From the NCBI GenBank assembly GCA_947475295.1, contig CANJLF010000014.1, positions 1 through 64,000 of the forward strand: a DNA stretch of 64,000 nucleotides, given 5' to 3'. The translations under genes and the position numbers were made by a program. The notes under the pieces were generated by a model. It saw only the letters and a list, made by a program, of their open reading frames with translations. It made no database searches and was not told the origin of the DNA. This stretch comes from Fidelibacterota bacterium. GTDB taxonomy: Bacteria > Pseudomonadota > Alphaproteobacteria > Rhodospirillales > Rhodospirillaceae. Shown here in pieces: positions 53,297-62,564 of this stretch. The stretch's first letter is position 1. Every line of letters begins with the position of its first letter.

Positions 53297-54366
53297 TGCC
53301 CATTGATCGCGACGGAGATGGCCCACCGCTGCGCCGCCAGGAACCGAAGGCGTCGTTAACGCCTGGCGAGGGCCGCAGCAGCGATCTTCGCGCGACGCCC
53401 TTCACCGACGACGTTTTCAATGACGACTATTATGGCCGCCGGGTCACCCCGCAAGGCTCCAAGTCCTTTAGTGTCGCCATCGGGATCACCCTGGGGCTGG
53501 CGGTCGCCGCCGGCGCCGGCTGGTATTTCCTCAAAGGCTCGGGGCTGACCTTCACGCCCGGCGAAGTCGGCTTCATCAAAGCCGATCAAACCTCCTACAA
53601 AATCCGCCCCGATAACCCCGGCGGCATGCAGGTCGAAAATCAGGACAAGCTGGTCTATGACCGGGTCGCCAAAGGCGACGCTCCGGCGCGGGTGGAAAAC
53701 CTACTGCCGCCGGCCGAAGAACCCAAGGCGCCGCCGGTGAGACCCCAGGCGGAAACTCCGCCTCAACCTGCAAAGGTCGAAACGCCGCTGTTGCCGGCGC
53801 CGGCAAAAGTCGAAGCGCCAATACCCGCGCCGGCTCCCGAAGTGGCCAAGGCTCCTGAGCCCGCCAAGGTTGAGCCTCCCAAGCCCGAACCGGTGAAGGA
53901 AGCCGCCAAACCGGCCGCGCCGGAGCCTGATCCGCTCGCCGCCGCCGTTGCCGCCGCCACGGGCGGACGAACCTCGGCCACCGGCCCCATTGCGGTCGGA
54001 CCCCAAGGCGCGGCATCTCCGCCGGCAGCTGCCCCGACTCCCGCCCCGCCTGCCGCCGTGCCGCCGGCTGAAACCCAGACCGCGGCCGCCGTTCCGTCTC
54101 CGGCGACGGTTTCCGGCCCGGCGTTCCAGATCCAGCTGGCTTCGGTTTTGTCCGAAGATGCCGCCATGGCCGAGTGGAAACGCCTCAGCGGAAAAAATAA
54201 GGATCTGCTCGGAGCCTATACCCCGGCGGTGACCAAGGCCGACCTGGGCGATCGCGGCGTGTTCTACCGTTTGCGCGCCGGTCCCGTGGCCGACAAGGCA
54301 GCGGCCGATGCGCTCTGTGCGTCGCTCGCCGCCGTCAACGTCGGCTGCATCGTCGTTAAGCCCTAG
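53296..54366 (+). CDS. SPOR-domain membrane protein
   Basis: About 356 residues; ATG at 53296 shares one base with the argS stop. One membrane segment (FSVAIGITLGLAVAAGAGWYFL, around residues 55-76) is followed by a long Pro/Ala/Glu-rich linker and a C-terminal SPOR domain (FQIQLASVLSEDAAMAEWKRL to FYRLRAGPVADKAAADALCASL). SPOR domains bind denuded glycan at division sites. It is next to argS and nagZ, as in other alphaproteobacteria. Confidence 0.92.
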   Translation: MPIDRDGDGPPLRRQEPKASLTPGEGRSSDLRATPFTDDVFNDDYYGRRVTPQGSKSFSVAIGITLGLAVAAGAGWYFLKGSGLTFTPGEVGFIKADQTSYKIRPDNPGGMQVENQDKLVYDRVAKGDAPARVENLLPPAEEPKAPPVRPQAETPPQPAKVETPLLPAPAKVEAPIPAPAPEVAKAPEPAKVEPPKPEPVKEAAKPAAPEPDPLAAAVAAATGGRTSATGPIAVGPQGAASPPAAAPTPAPPAAVPPAETQTAAAVPSPATVSGPAFQIQLASVLSEDAAMAEWKRLSGKNKDLLGAYTPAVTKADLGDRGVFYRLRAGPVADKAAADALCASLAAVNVGCIVVKP

Positions 54367-54371
54367 CCCTG

Positions 54372-55412
54372 ATGAATTCCAACCCGCTCGCGGCCATTTT
54401 CGGAATGGCCGGCACGACTTTGAATGACGCCGAGCGGGCGTTCTTCAAACGCACCCGGCCCGTGGGCTATATTCTCTTCGCACGCAACATTGAAAATCCC
54501 GTGCAAGTAATTGCATTAGTGAATGATTTACGTTCACTTGATTTGACCTATGGGCCGCTAGTCCTGATCGATCAGGAGGGCGGGCGGGTGCAGCGCCTGA
54601 AGCCGCCGTACTGGCGTCATGCCCCGACCATGGCCGAGTTTGGCGCCCTCCACAGCCGCGATCCGGCCAAGGCCGCAAGCGCCCTCAGGCTCGACATGCG
54701 TTTGATCGGCGAGGAGTTGCGGGCGCTCGGTATCGATGTGGACTGCGCCCCGGTCATGGATGTGCCTGTGCCCGGTGCCCACGATGTCATTGGCGACCGC
54801 GCCTTCGGCGGCGACCCTGCGCTGGTTTCCGCCATGGCCCCTGCGGCTTGCGAGGGCCTGATCGACGCTGGCGTTGTGCCGGTGATTAAGCACATTCCCG
54901 GCCATGGCCGGGCCGCCAGCGACAGCCACAAGGAACTCCCGGTGGTCACGGACAGCTTGGAGACCTTGCGCGCCAACGATTTTGCGCCTTTTCGGGCGCT
55001 ATGTGGCACGCCACTGCAAAATTCGTGCTTCGCCATGACCGCCCACGTGGTCTATCAAGCGCTTGATTCCCGCCAACCGGCCACCAATTCAAAGACCGTG
55101 ATCGCCGACTTTATCCGTGGCGAAATCGGTTTTCGGGGACTTTTAATGAGCGATGACCTCGGCATGAAGGCGCTCGCCGGGCCCTTCGACGCCCGCGCCG
55201 CCGCCGCCCTCGAGGCCGGCTGCGACGTGGTGCTCCACTGCGAGGGCGTCCTGGCGGAGATGGAAGCCGTCGCCAAAGGAACCGGGCCTCTGGGCGCCAA
55301 CGGTCTCCGGGCCTTCGAGGCCAGTTCGGCCGTGCGCGGCAAGCCCCGCGAAGTGGTCCCTAACGTCGCGGCGGCGGCCTTCCAGGTGCTGGATTCCCTG
55401 CGTCATGGATAG
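54372..55412 (+). CDS. nagZ: Beta-N-acetylhexosaminidase
   Basis: 346 residues of glycoside hydrolase family 3. Motifs: LIDQEGGRVQRL, the NagZ loop VIKHIPGHGRAASDSH with the general acid His, and the nucleophile Asp in GLLMSDDLGMKAL. It removes GlcNAc from muropeptides during wall recycling in the cytoplasm. A short AT-rich stretch with rare Leu codons lies at about 54500-54550. The stop overlaps the next start by 8 bases. Confidence 0.94.
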   Translation: MNSNPLAAIFGMAGTTLNDAERAFFKRTRPVGYILFARNIENPVQVIALVNDLRSLDLTYGPLVLIDQEGGRVQRLKPPYWRHAPTMAEFGALHSRDPAKAASALRLDMRLIGEELRALGIDVDCAPVMDVPVPGAHDVIGDRAFGGDPALVSAMAPAACEGLIDAGVVPVIKHIPGHGRAASDSHKELPVVTDSLETLRANDFAPFRALCGTPLQNSCFAMTAHVVYQALDSRQPATNSKTVIADFIRGEIGFRGLLMSDDLGMKALAGPFDARAAAALEAGCDVVLHCEGVLAEMEAVAKGTGPLGANGLRAFEASSAVRGKPREVVPNVAAAAFQVLDSLRHG

Positions 55413-56100
55413 TGAGCTATCTACAATCCCGGCGGTGCTGGCGGTGGCGATCCCGGCGATTCTGGCGATTACCTTGCACGAAGCCGCCCACGGCTTCATT
55501 GCGCTGGCGTTCGGCGACCCCACCGCCAAGGAACGCGGGCGGCTTTCGCTCAATCCCTTCCGCCATGTGGACCCTTTCGGCACCATCATCCTCCCGGCCA
55601 TGCTGAAACTGTCCGGCTCGCCTTTCATTATGGGCTGGGCCAAGCCTGTACCGGTTGATTTCAGCCGCCTGCGCAATCCACGCCGCGACATGGTCTGGGT
55701 GGCCCTGGCCGGGCCCGGTATGAACATCGCGCTCGCGATGATTTCGGCGCTGCTGCTGAATACGCTGGTTCTCCTGCCCCCGGACGCCATTCCCTTCGTC
55801 AAGGAAACTCTCGAAAACAGCCTCGGGATCAATGTCCTGCTGGCGGTCTTTAATATGATTCCGCTGCCGCCTTTGGACGGTGGCCGGGTGGCCGTGGGTC
55901 TTCTGCCGCTGCCCCTCGCGCGCGGCTTGGCGCGCACGGAAAAATACGGCATCTTGCTGTTACTCGGTGTCATGATCGCGCTGCCCTGGTTGGGCGCGTT
56001 GATCGGCGCCGACCTCGACCTCTTCGCGTGGACAATCCTGCCCATCGCCGACGCCGTGGTTAATTTCATTGCGGCGGCGGCGGGACTCACCCCGGTTTAA
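55405..56100 (+). CDS. Site-2-type metalloprotease (M50)
   Basis: 231 residues. The zinc motif HEAAH is at residues 25-29, and the second site PLPPLDGGRV is near residue 155. Five to six membrane segments are seen. S2P proteases cut substrates inside the membrane, often anti-sigma factors. It is inserted between nagZ and scpA, overlapping nagZ by 8 bases, so it is likely in the same transcript. No anti-sigma gene adjoins it. Confidence 0.9.
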   Translation: MDSELSTIPAVLAVAIPAILAITLHEAAHGFIALAFGDPTAKERGRLSLNPFRHVDPFGTIILPAMLKLSGSPFIMGWAKPVPVDFSRLRNPRRDMVWVALAGPGMNIALAMISALLLNTLVLLPPDAIPFVKETLENSLGINVLLAVFNMIPLPPLDGGRVAVGLLPLPLARGLARTEKYGILLLLGVMIALPWLGALIGADLDLFAWTILPIADAVVNFIAAAAGLTPV

Positions 56101-56109
56101 CTGAATCTG

Positions 56110-56931
56110 ATGTCTGACCTTTCCGACGTTTCCACTGATTTTGAAGAGGACGACCGTCCGCTCTCCGAGCGCCTGGCCGATCCTAATTCCCTGTTCGTGC
56201 TGACCCTTGGCGGCTTCGAAGGACCCATCGACGTGCTTCTGGTGCTCGCGCGCGACCAGAAGGTCGATCTGATGCACATTTCGATCCTGGCGCTCGCCGA
56301 CCAGTACCTGCGTTTCATTGAAACCGCGCGTTCGTCGCAGCTGGAACTGGCGGCGGATTACTTGGTGATGGCGGCTTGGCTCGCCTTCTTGAAATCGAAG
56401 CTGTTGCTGCCCAAGGAAGAGAACGACGATCAGCCGTCGGCCGAGGAAATGGCCGAGGCGCTGAAGTTCCAAATGATGCGCCTGGAGGCCATGCAGGAGG
56501 CGGGCCGCAAGCTCTTCGCCCTGCCGCGCCGGCGTATCGATTTTTTCCCGCGCGGCGCGCCGGAAGGGCTGCCGGTCACCTTGCGCACGGTCTATGACGT
56601 CTCCCTCTATGACCTGCTGAAGGCCTATGGCCGCCAGCACAACGAAAAGAACGTCACTGCCCTTGAAATCGAGCCCTTCGACCTTTACTCCATCGACGAC
56701 GCTATTGCCCGTTTGCGCGAAATTCTGCCGGGCGTGCCCGACTGGACCGAACTGGCCATGTTCCTTCCGCAAGGGGTCCGCCAGCCGCTCATGCGGCGCT
56801 CCGCCGTCAGCACAACCCTGATTGCCGTGCTGGAGTTGGTGCGCCAGGGCAAAGCCGACATCCGCCAGGATGGCGGCGCCTATTCGCCGATTTATCTAAA
56901 ACCCGCTAACCGTCCCTCCGCTAACGATTGA
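56110..56931 (+). CDS. scpA: Segregation and condensation protein A
   Basis: 273 residues. The ScpA N-terminal region FEGPIDVLLVLARDQKVDLMHI and LAADYLVMAAWLAFLKSKLLLP are typical; the C-terminal winged helix ends in MRRSAVSTTLIAVLELVRQGK. ScpA is the kleisin that links Smc heads. Its stop overlaps or adjoins the scpB start. Confidence 0.95.
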   Translation: MSDLSDVSTDFEEDDRPLSERLADPNSLFVLTLGGFEGPIDVLLVLARDQKVDLMHISILALADQYLRFIETARSSQLELAADYLVMAAWLAFLKSKLLLPKEENDDQPSAEEMAEALKFQMMRLEAMQEAGRKLFALPRRRIDFFPRGAPEGLPVTLRTVYDVSLYDLLKAYGRQHNEKNVTALEIEPFDLYSIDDAIARLREILPGVPDWTELAMFLPQGVRQPLMRRSAVSTTLIAVLELVRQGKADIRQDGGAYSPIYLKPANRPSAND

Positions 56932-56939
56932 TTGAGCAA

Positions 56940-57710
56940 ATGACTAATCCCGATACCGAACAGGCTCTCACTGAATCCGGCACGCCCGTGATGCCGCCGG
57001 AGGTGGCCGAACAGGTCGCCGAGCAGGATGCCAACCGCCGCCGCATGTCCGAGGACCTGCGCGTGCTGGAAGCGCTGCTGTTCGCTGTTTCGGAGCCGGT
57101 GACCGAACGCGCCATCGCCGAGCGCCTGGGCGCCGGCGCCGATGTGCCCGGCCTGCTCGAACAACTGCGCGGAATTTACCAGGGCAGGGGCGTTGAATTG
57201 CTCCAGGCTAGCGGTCGCTGGTCCTTCCGCACCGCGCCCGATGTCTCCGAGCGCCTACGCCTGGAAAAACTGGTGCCGCGCAAACTTTCGCGCGCCGCCA
57301 TCGAAACCCTTGCCATCATCGCCTATCACCAGCCCGTCACCCGGGCCGAAATCGAGGAAATCCGCGGCGTCATTGTGTCTTCGGGCACCATCGACATTCT
57401 GCTGGAAGAAGGTTGGATCAAGCCGCGTGGGCGCAAGCAGGTGCCCGGCCGCCCGGTCATGTGGGGCACGTCCAATGCCTTCCTCGATCACTTCGGCCTG
57501 GAGTCCATCCAAGATCTGCCGGGCATCGACGAGTTGAAGGCTGCGGGCCTCTTGGACAGCAAACGCGGCGTCTCGGCCTATTCCACGCGCGGCTCCGATA
57601 CTTTGCTGTTCGATACCGAGGAGTCAGACGAAGCCTTGGAACCGCTCACGGACGGCGCCGAATCTGGCGACGCTGACGAGGGTGAAGGCGATGAAAAGAA
57701 AGAGGATTGA
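56940..57710 (+). CDS. scpB: Segregation and condensation protein B
   Basis: 256 residues from ATG at 56940; TTG at 56928 is an alternative overlapping scpA. Winged-helix regions: LRVLEALLFAVSEPVTERAIAERL, SRAAIETLAIIAYHQPVTRAEIEEIRGV and RPVMWGTSNAFLDHFGLESI. It completes the Smc-ScpAB condensin. The C-terminus is a long acidic tail. Confidence 0.95.
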   Translation: MTNPDTEQALTESGTPVMPPEVAEQVAEQDANRRRMSEDLRVLEALLFAVSEPVTERAIAERLGAGADVPGLLEQLRGIYQGRGVELLQASGRWSFRTAPDVSERLRLEKLVPRKLSRAAIETLAIIAYHQPVTRAEIEEIRGVIVSSGTIDILLEEGWIKPRGRKQVPGRPVMWGTSNAFLDHFGLESIQDLPGIDELKAAGLLDSKRGVSAYSTRGSDTLLFDTEESDEALEPLTDGAESGDADEGEGDEKKED

Positions 57711-57841
57711 GCGTCTGGTAATAGCCTAGGGAGAGCCCTAGATAGGGGAACGAGGCTGGACGTTAAACATTGCGGGTGGGGGCGCTTTTTGCAATGATGC
57801 CACGTGAGCTCCTGCCGCTAAACCATTGGAGTAATTGAACC

Positions 57842-58015
57842 ATGGGCTTTGGAAGCATCGGACATTGGGTACTGGTCCTGGTGATCGTCATGTTGCTGTT
57901 CGGGACCGGCAAAATTTCCGGCCTGATGGGCGACGTGGCCAAGGGGATTAAGGCCTTCAAGAAAGGCATGAAGGACGACGACAACAGTGTCAGTCCGCCG
58001 GCGGGGAGTGTTTAA
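57842..58015 (+). CDS. tatA: Twin-arginine translocase subunit TatA, first copy
   Basis: 57 residues. One membrane helix ([19 protein letters not shown]) is followed by the amphipathic helix [18 protein letters not shown] and a short acidic tail. TatA oligomers form the pore for folded proteins. A second copy follows 2 bases downstream; the two share the [20 protein letters not shown] segment. Confidence 0.93.
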   Translation: MGFGSIGHWVLVLVIVMLLFGTGKISGLMGDVAKGIKAFKKGMKDDDNSVSPPAGSV

Positions 58016-58017
58016 TC

Positions 58018-58236
58018 ATGGGTTCTATGAGTTTGGTGCATTGGATTATCGTTCTGGCGGTTGTCCTGTTGCTTTTCGGCAGTGGTAAGATTTCCGGCCT
58101 GATGGGCGATGTGGCGAAGGGCATCAAGGCCTTCAAGAAAGGCATCAAGGAGGAGGACGACGGCAGTCATCCGCCTGGCGGCACCACGACCATTGAAGGC
58201 AAGGCCTCGACCAAAGAAAAAGACCCGGTCGGCTAG
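58018..58236 (+). CDS. TatA, second tandem copy
   Basis: 72 residues; ATG at 58018 or 58027. The membrane helix is [19 protein letters not shown], then [16 protein letters not shown] identical to copy one, and a longer charged tail. It is a recent tandem duplication of tatA. Both copies keep the FG hinge. It precedes tatB by 134 bases. Confidence 0.9.
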   Translation: MGSMSLVHWIIVLAVVLLLFGSGKISGLMGDVAKGIKAFKKGIKEEDDGSHPPGGTTTIEGKASTKEKDPVG

Positions 58237-58370
58237 CGGATTGGTCGCGTTTTTTTACGCCGAACCGGTACCCACTTCGGCTAAAAACGCTCTAGAGCAC
58301 CATTGCCTGCCGGCCGCTAAGGCTAAGGGCCGGGATAATGTGAACCCGACAAAGTGAACTGGCGTTTCTC

Positions 58371-58838
58371 ATGTTCGATCTGGCGTGGTCGGAAATAGCG
58401 GTTATCGGACTGGTCTCGGTTCTGGTCTTAGGGCCGAAAGAACTGCCCCAGGCCATGCGCACCATGGCCAAGGTCATGCGCAAGATGCGCGGCCTGACCT
58501 CCGAGCTGCAGGGGCATATGAACGACATCGTCCGCGACGCCGAACTGGAGGAGCTGCGCCAGTCGGTTCAGAAGTTCTCCAGCACTAGCCTCACGGAACA
58601 AGTCACCAAGGCGGTCGATCCTACCGGCGAGATACAAGCGCATCTCGAATACCCCGCCATTGAAACCAGGACCGAAGAGGAACTCGCGGCGGTGGCGGGC
58701 ACGCCCGCGACTGAAACGCCCACTGAAGCAGCCGCTTTGCCGCCCACTGAACCGGCTCCTGCGTCCGCGCCGGCTCAGTCCGCCGACGCCGCCCCGTCCT
58801 CAGTCGCGCCTGTGCCTTCGTCCACGGCAGCCTCATGA
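58371..58838 (+). CDS. tatB: Twin-arginine translocase subunit TatB
   Basis: 155 residues. It starts MFDLAWSEIAVIGLVSVLVLGPKELP, the TatB signature, followed by the amphipathic helix AMRTMAKVMRKMRGL. The C-terminal 60 residues are a Pro/Ala/Thr-rich tail. TatB works with TatC in signal-peptide recognition. Its end overlaps tatC by 4 bases (ATGA). Confidence 0.95.
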   Translation: MFDLAWSEIAVIGLVSVLVLGPKELPQAMRTMAKVMRKMRGLTSELQGHMNDIVRDAELEELRQSVQKFSSTSLTEQVTKAVDPTGEIQAHLEYPAIETRTEEELAAVAGTPATETPTEAAALPPTEPAPASAPAQSADAAPSSVAPVPSSTAAS

Positions 58839-59692
58839 ACGCCTCGCTGCCCGTAAAGGCCTCGCCGCCCGAGGAGCCCTCGGAAACCCATACGATGCCG
58901 CTGCTTGAGCATTTGGCGGAGCTGCGCAAGCGGCTGATTTATTCCGTCGCCACGCTGTTCATCGCTTTCTTCGCGGCTGTGCCGCTGTCTAAGCAAATCT
59001 ACAACTTCCTAGCCGCGCCTTTGTCGAGGGCTATGGCCGAAGTGGGCGGTGCCAATCAGATGATCTATACCGCGATGGCCGAAGCCTTCATGACTCAGAT
59101 GAAGGTGGCGATCTTTGCGGCCGGCTTCGTGACCTTCCCGATGTTTGCCCATCAGCTTTGGGGTTTTGTTGCGCCGGGGCTCTATAAGCACGAAAAGCGC
59201 GCCATCCTGCCATTCCTGTTCGCCGCACCCGTCCTGTTCTTCATGGGCGGGGCGCTGGCTTATTACGTCGTCATGCCGATGGCGTGGAAGTTTCTGCTGG
59301 GCTTCCAGACTCTCGCAACGAACCCTGGCGATATGAGCATCCAGATGATGCCCAAAGTCAGCGAATACCTCGACACGTTCATGACAATGATTTTCGCCTT
59401 TGGGCTGGCGTTCCAGATGCCGGTCTTGCTGGTCTTGCTGGCGCGGGTCGGGATCATTTCGGCCAAGAGTCTGGCTGAAAAGCGCCGCTATGCCATCATC
59501 ATCATCTTTGTCTTCGCGGCTGTTGTCACGCCGCCCGATGTGATCAGCATGATGAGCCTAGCGGTCCCCATGCTGGTGCTGTACGAGCTGTCGGTTGTCG
59601 GCGCGCGCATCGTCGGCCGGAAAAGGGACGAAAGCACCGCCGCCGACGGCAGCGATTCCGGCGGGGCCGACACGGATTTCAACGAAGCTTAA
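58835..59692 (+). CDS. tatC: Twin-arginine translocase subunit TatC
   Basis: 285 residues with six membrane segments. Signatures are MPLLEHLAELRKRLIYS, the FMTQMKVA region and GLAFQMPVLLVLLARVGI, plus VVTPPDVISM. It is the receptor of the Tat pathway. It would export the Tat-signal proteins found in this window, such as the DUF1552 pair. Confidence 0.96.
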   Translation: MNASLPVKASPPEEPSETHTMPLLEHLAELRKRLIYSVATLFIAFFAAVPLSKQIYNFLAAPLSRAMAEVGGANQMIYTAMAEAFMTQMKVAIFAAGFVTFPMFAHQLWGFVAPGLYKHEKRAILPFLFAAPVLFFMGGALAYYVVMPMAWKFLLGFQTLATNPGDMSIQMMPKVSEYLDTFMTMIFAFGLAFQMPVLLVLLARVGIISAKSLAEKRRYAIIIIFVFAAVVTPPDVISMMSLAVPMLVLYELSVVGARIVGRKRDESTAADGSDSGGADTDFNEA

Positions 59693-59784
59693 GGCTCGGA
59701 CCCAAGGCCCAATTCACCCTCGGCCCTGGACGGATTCGAGCCCGCCCCGTATAAGCCTGGAAACCATTCCAAGGCTTTGTACGC

Positions 59785-61074
59785 ATGCTCGACCTCAAGT
59801 GGATCAGAGAAAACCCTGACGCCCTGGATGCGGCGCTGGTCCGGCGCGGCGCTGGCCCTGTGGCGGCCGGCGTGCTGGATCTGGACAAGCGCCATCGCGG
59901 CATCACCACCGAGCTGCAAACGCTGCAGAGCCGGCGCAACGACGTCTCCAAGCAAATCGGCGGCGTCAAAGCCAAGGGCGGCGATGCCGCGCCGCTCATG
60001 GCCGAAGTCACCGCGATCAAAGACAAGATGGCGGCGCTTGAGGGCCAGGAGAAGGCCCTGGGCGAGGATATGAGGGCGTTGCTGCTGACCATCCCCAACA
60101 TTTTGCATCCCGCGGTTCCCGAAGGCCGCGACGAAAGCGCCAATGTCGTGACCCGCAGCTGGGGTACGCCGCGGGCTTTCAACTTCCCGGCCAAGGATCA
60201 CGGCGATCTGGGTGCGGCCCTGGGCCTCATGGACTTCGACCAGGCGGCCGTCATGTCGGGCGCGCGCTTTGTCGTGCTGAAGGGCGCTTTGGCCCGTCTT
60301 GAGCGCGCCATCGCGCAGCTGATGCTCGACACCCATACCACCGAGAACGGCTACACCGAGGTCAATCCGCCGCTTTTGGTGCGCGACGTGGCGCTCATAG
60401 GTACGGGGCAGCTGCCGAAATTCGGCGCCGATCTGTTCCAGACCACGGCCGGGCTTTATTTGATTCCCACGTCGGAAGTCTCGCTGACTAATCTGGCTGC
60501 GGAACGCATTCTCGACGGCGCTGCACTGCCTTTGCGTATGACCGCCTTCACGCCGTGTTTCCGGTCCGAAGCCGGGGCGGCGGGGCGCGACACCAAGGGC
60601 ATGATCCGCAATCACCAGTTCGAGAAAGTCGAACTGGTCAGCATCACCACGCCCGAGGAGTCCGAAGCCGAGTTGGAGCGCATGACCAAATGCGCCGAAG
60701 GTATCCTGCAAAAATTGGAACTGCCTTACCGCGTCATGGCGCTCTGCGCCGCCGACGTGGGCTTCGGCGCCAACCGCACCTATGACATCGAGGTCTGGCT
60801 GCCGGGACAAAATACCTACCGCGAGATATCAAGCTGCTCCAATACCGGCGACTTCCAGGCGCGGCGCATGAACGCGCGTTACCGGGCTGCCGGCGAGACC
60901 AAGGGCACGCGCTTTGTTCACACTCTGAACGGCTCGGGCCTGGCCGTGGGCCGCACGTTGATCGCGGTTCTGGAAAATCACCAGCAGCCGGACGGCTCCA
61001 TTATCGTTCCCAAAGCCTTGAAGCCGTATATGGGCGGGCTCGACGTTATCGCGCCCAATCCTAAAATTTTATGA
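59785..61074 (+). CDS. serS: Serine--tRNA ligase
   Basis: 429 residues. The N-terminal coiled coil is [22 protein letters not shown]. Class II motifs: [48 protein letters not shown] and [16 protein letters not shown] with [15 protein letters not shown]. It charges tRNA-Ser. It is followed by surE after 13 bases. Confidence 0.97.
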   Translation: MLDLKWIRENPDALDAALVRRGAGPVAAGVLDLDKRHRGITTELQTLQSRRNDVSKQIGGVKAKGGDAAPLMAEVTAIKDKMAALEGQEKALGEDMRALLLTIPNILHPAVPEGRDESANVVTRSWGTPRAFNFPAKDHGDLGAALGLMDFDQAAVMSGARFVVLKGALARLERAIAQLMLDTHTTENGYTEVNPPLLVRDVALIGTGQLPKFGADLFQTTAGLYLIPTSEVSLTNLAAERILDGAALPLRMTAFTPCFRSEAGAAGRDTKGMIRNHQFEKVELVSITTPEESEAELERMTKCAEGILQKLELPYRVMALCAADVGFGANRTYDIEVWLPGQNTYREISSCSNTGDFQARRMNARYRAAGETKGTRFVHTLNGSGLAVGRTLIAVLENHQQPDGSIIVPKALKPYMGGLDVIAPNPKIL

Positions 61075-61087
61075 GGGCCAAGATTTT

Positions 61088-61882
61088 ATGACGTCGTTTC
61101 CGCCGTTTAGAGATTTCTCAAAACTGCGCGTTCTACTTTCCAACGACGATGGTATCTCTGCCGCGGGCCTGGAGCTGCTCGAACGTATCGCCCGTACGCT
61201 CACCGACGACGTATGGGTCGTAGCGCCTACGGTAGAGCGCAGCGGCGCGGGGCACTCACTGACCATACATGAACCGCTGCGGCCCGTGAAAATCTCCGAC
61301 CGCCGTTATAGCGTGAGCGGAACGCCCACGGACTGCGTTATGGTGGCCATCAATCACATCATGAAGGAAAATCCGCCGGACCTGGTGCTCTCGGGCATCA
61401 ATCACGGCGGCAACCTGGGTGAGGACGTACATTATTCGGGCACCGTCGCCGCCGCCATGGAAGGCGTCCTGCTGGGCGTGCCGTCCATTGCCATGTCGCA
61501 GGTTTGGAACGACGGCGAGGCCATCCGCTGGGATGCGGCCGAACATTTTGCCGCCGACGTGATCCGCAAAGTGTGTGCCGTGGGCTGGGGCAAGAACGTC
61601 CTCATCAACGTCAATTTCCCAGACCGCGCCATCGGCGATGTGAAGGGCGTTCTTCCGACCACCCAAGGCAAGCACAAGGTCGGCGACGACCTCTTGCTGC
61701 GTCACGATCCGCGCGGGCGGCCCTATTTGTGGATCGGCAACCGGCGCATGTCCGATACTTCGCGGGACGGCACTGACCTCAAGGCCGCCGCTGACGGCTT
61801 CATTTCCGTGACACCGCTCAATGTGGACCTGACCCATGCGCCGACGCTGGCGGCCCTGGGCAAAGTCTTTCCGGCGCCGTGA
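61088..61882 (+). CDS. surE: 5'/3'-nucleotidase SurE
   Basis: 264 residues. The metal motif LLSNDDGISAAGL is near the N-terminus, with PTVERSGAGHSLT, VSGTPTDCVM and LVLSGINHGGNLGEDVHYSGTVAAAMEG. SurE dephosphorylates nucleoside monophosphates. It is part of the conserved serS - surE - pcm - nlpD run. Confidence 0.96.
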   Translation: MTSFPPFRDFSKLRVLLSNDDGISAAGLELLERIARTLTDDVWVVAPTVERSGAGHSLTIHEPLRPVKISDRRYSVSGTPTDCVMVAINHIMKENPPDLVLSGINHGGNLGEDVHYSGTVAAAMEGVLLGVPSIAMSQVWNDGEAIRWDAAEHFAADVIRKVCAVGWGKNVLINVNFPDRAIGDVKGVLPTTQGKHKVGDDLLLRHDPRGRPYLWIGNRRMSDTSRDGTDLKAAADGFISVTPLNVDLTHAPTLAALGKVFPAP

Positions 61883-61910
61883 AGGGGCTCATCCATGAGA
61901 AGGGGGCGCG

Positions 61911-62564
61911 GTGAGCACTGAAAGCCGCAAGATCCGCCTGGTCATGGACCTGCGCAATGCCGGGGTCAATGATACGCGCGTGCTGGCGGCGATCGAACGC
62001 GTGCCGCGCGAGGCATTTGTCGAGGAAGCCTTTCTCGACCAAGCCTATGCCAACCAGGCGCTGCCCATCAATTGTGGACAGACCATCAGTCAGCCGCTGG
62101 TGGTGGGCTTGATGACGCAAGCCTTAGAATCCACCGACCGCCACAAAGTGCTGGAAGTCGGCACCGGCTCCGGCTACCAGACCGCGATTCTGTCCAAACT
62201 TGTGCGCCGGGTTTACACCATTGAGCGACATCGCGATTTGCTGGCCGATGCCGAACAGCGCTTCCGGGCCCTAAACCTCCATAATATCACCACAATGGTG
62301 GGCGACGGATATAAGGGTTGGCCCGCGCAGGCGCCGTTCGACCGCATTTTGGTCACGGCCGCGGCGCGTATCGTGCCGCCGGATTTGGTGGCGCAATTGT
62401 CCGACGAGGGCGGCATTATGGTGCTGCCCGTGGGCGATGTGGCGGGAGTGCATCAGGAAGTGATTCGCGTGCGCAAGGACGGCAAGCAGTTTACAAGCGA
62501 GCGCATGTTTCCGGTGCGCTTTGTGCCGCTGGTGCAGGGCGTGCCGCCGGAGCAGCCGAGATGA
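61911..62564 (+). CDS. pcm: Protein-L-isoaspartate O-methyltransferase
   Basis: 217 residues from GTG at 61911 after AGGGGG. Motifs: RVPREAFVEE, NCGQTISQPLVVGLMTQAL, the SAM loop VLEVGTGSGYQTAIL and PFDRILVTAAARIVP. It repairs isoaspartyl damage. Its stop overlaps the next start by 4 bases (ATGA). A second, diverged homologue is next to tolC. Confidence 0.95.
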   Translation: MSTESRKIRLVMDLRNAGVNDTRVLAAIERVPREAFVEEAFLDQAYANQALPINCGQTISQPLVVGLMTQALESTDRHKVLEVGTGSGYQTAILSKLVRRVYTIERHRDLLADAEQRFRALNLHNITTMVGDGYKGWPAQAPFDRILVTAAARIVPPDLVAQLSDEGGIMVLPVGDVAGVHQEVIRVRKDGKQFTSERMFPVRFVPLVQGVPPEQPR

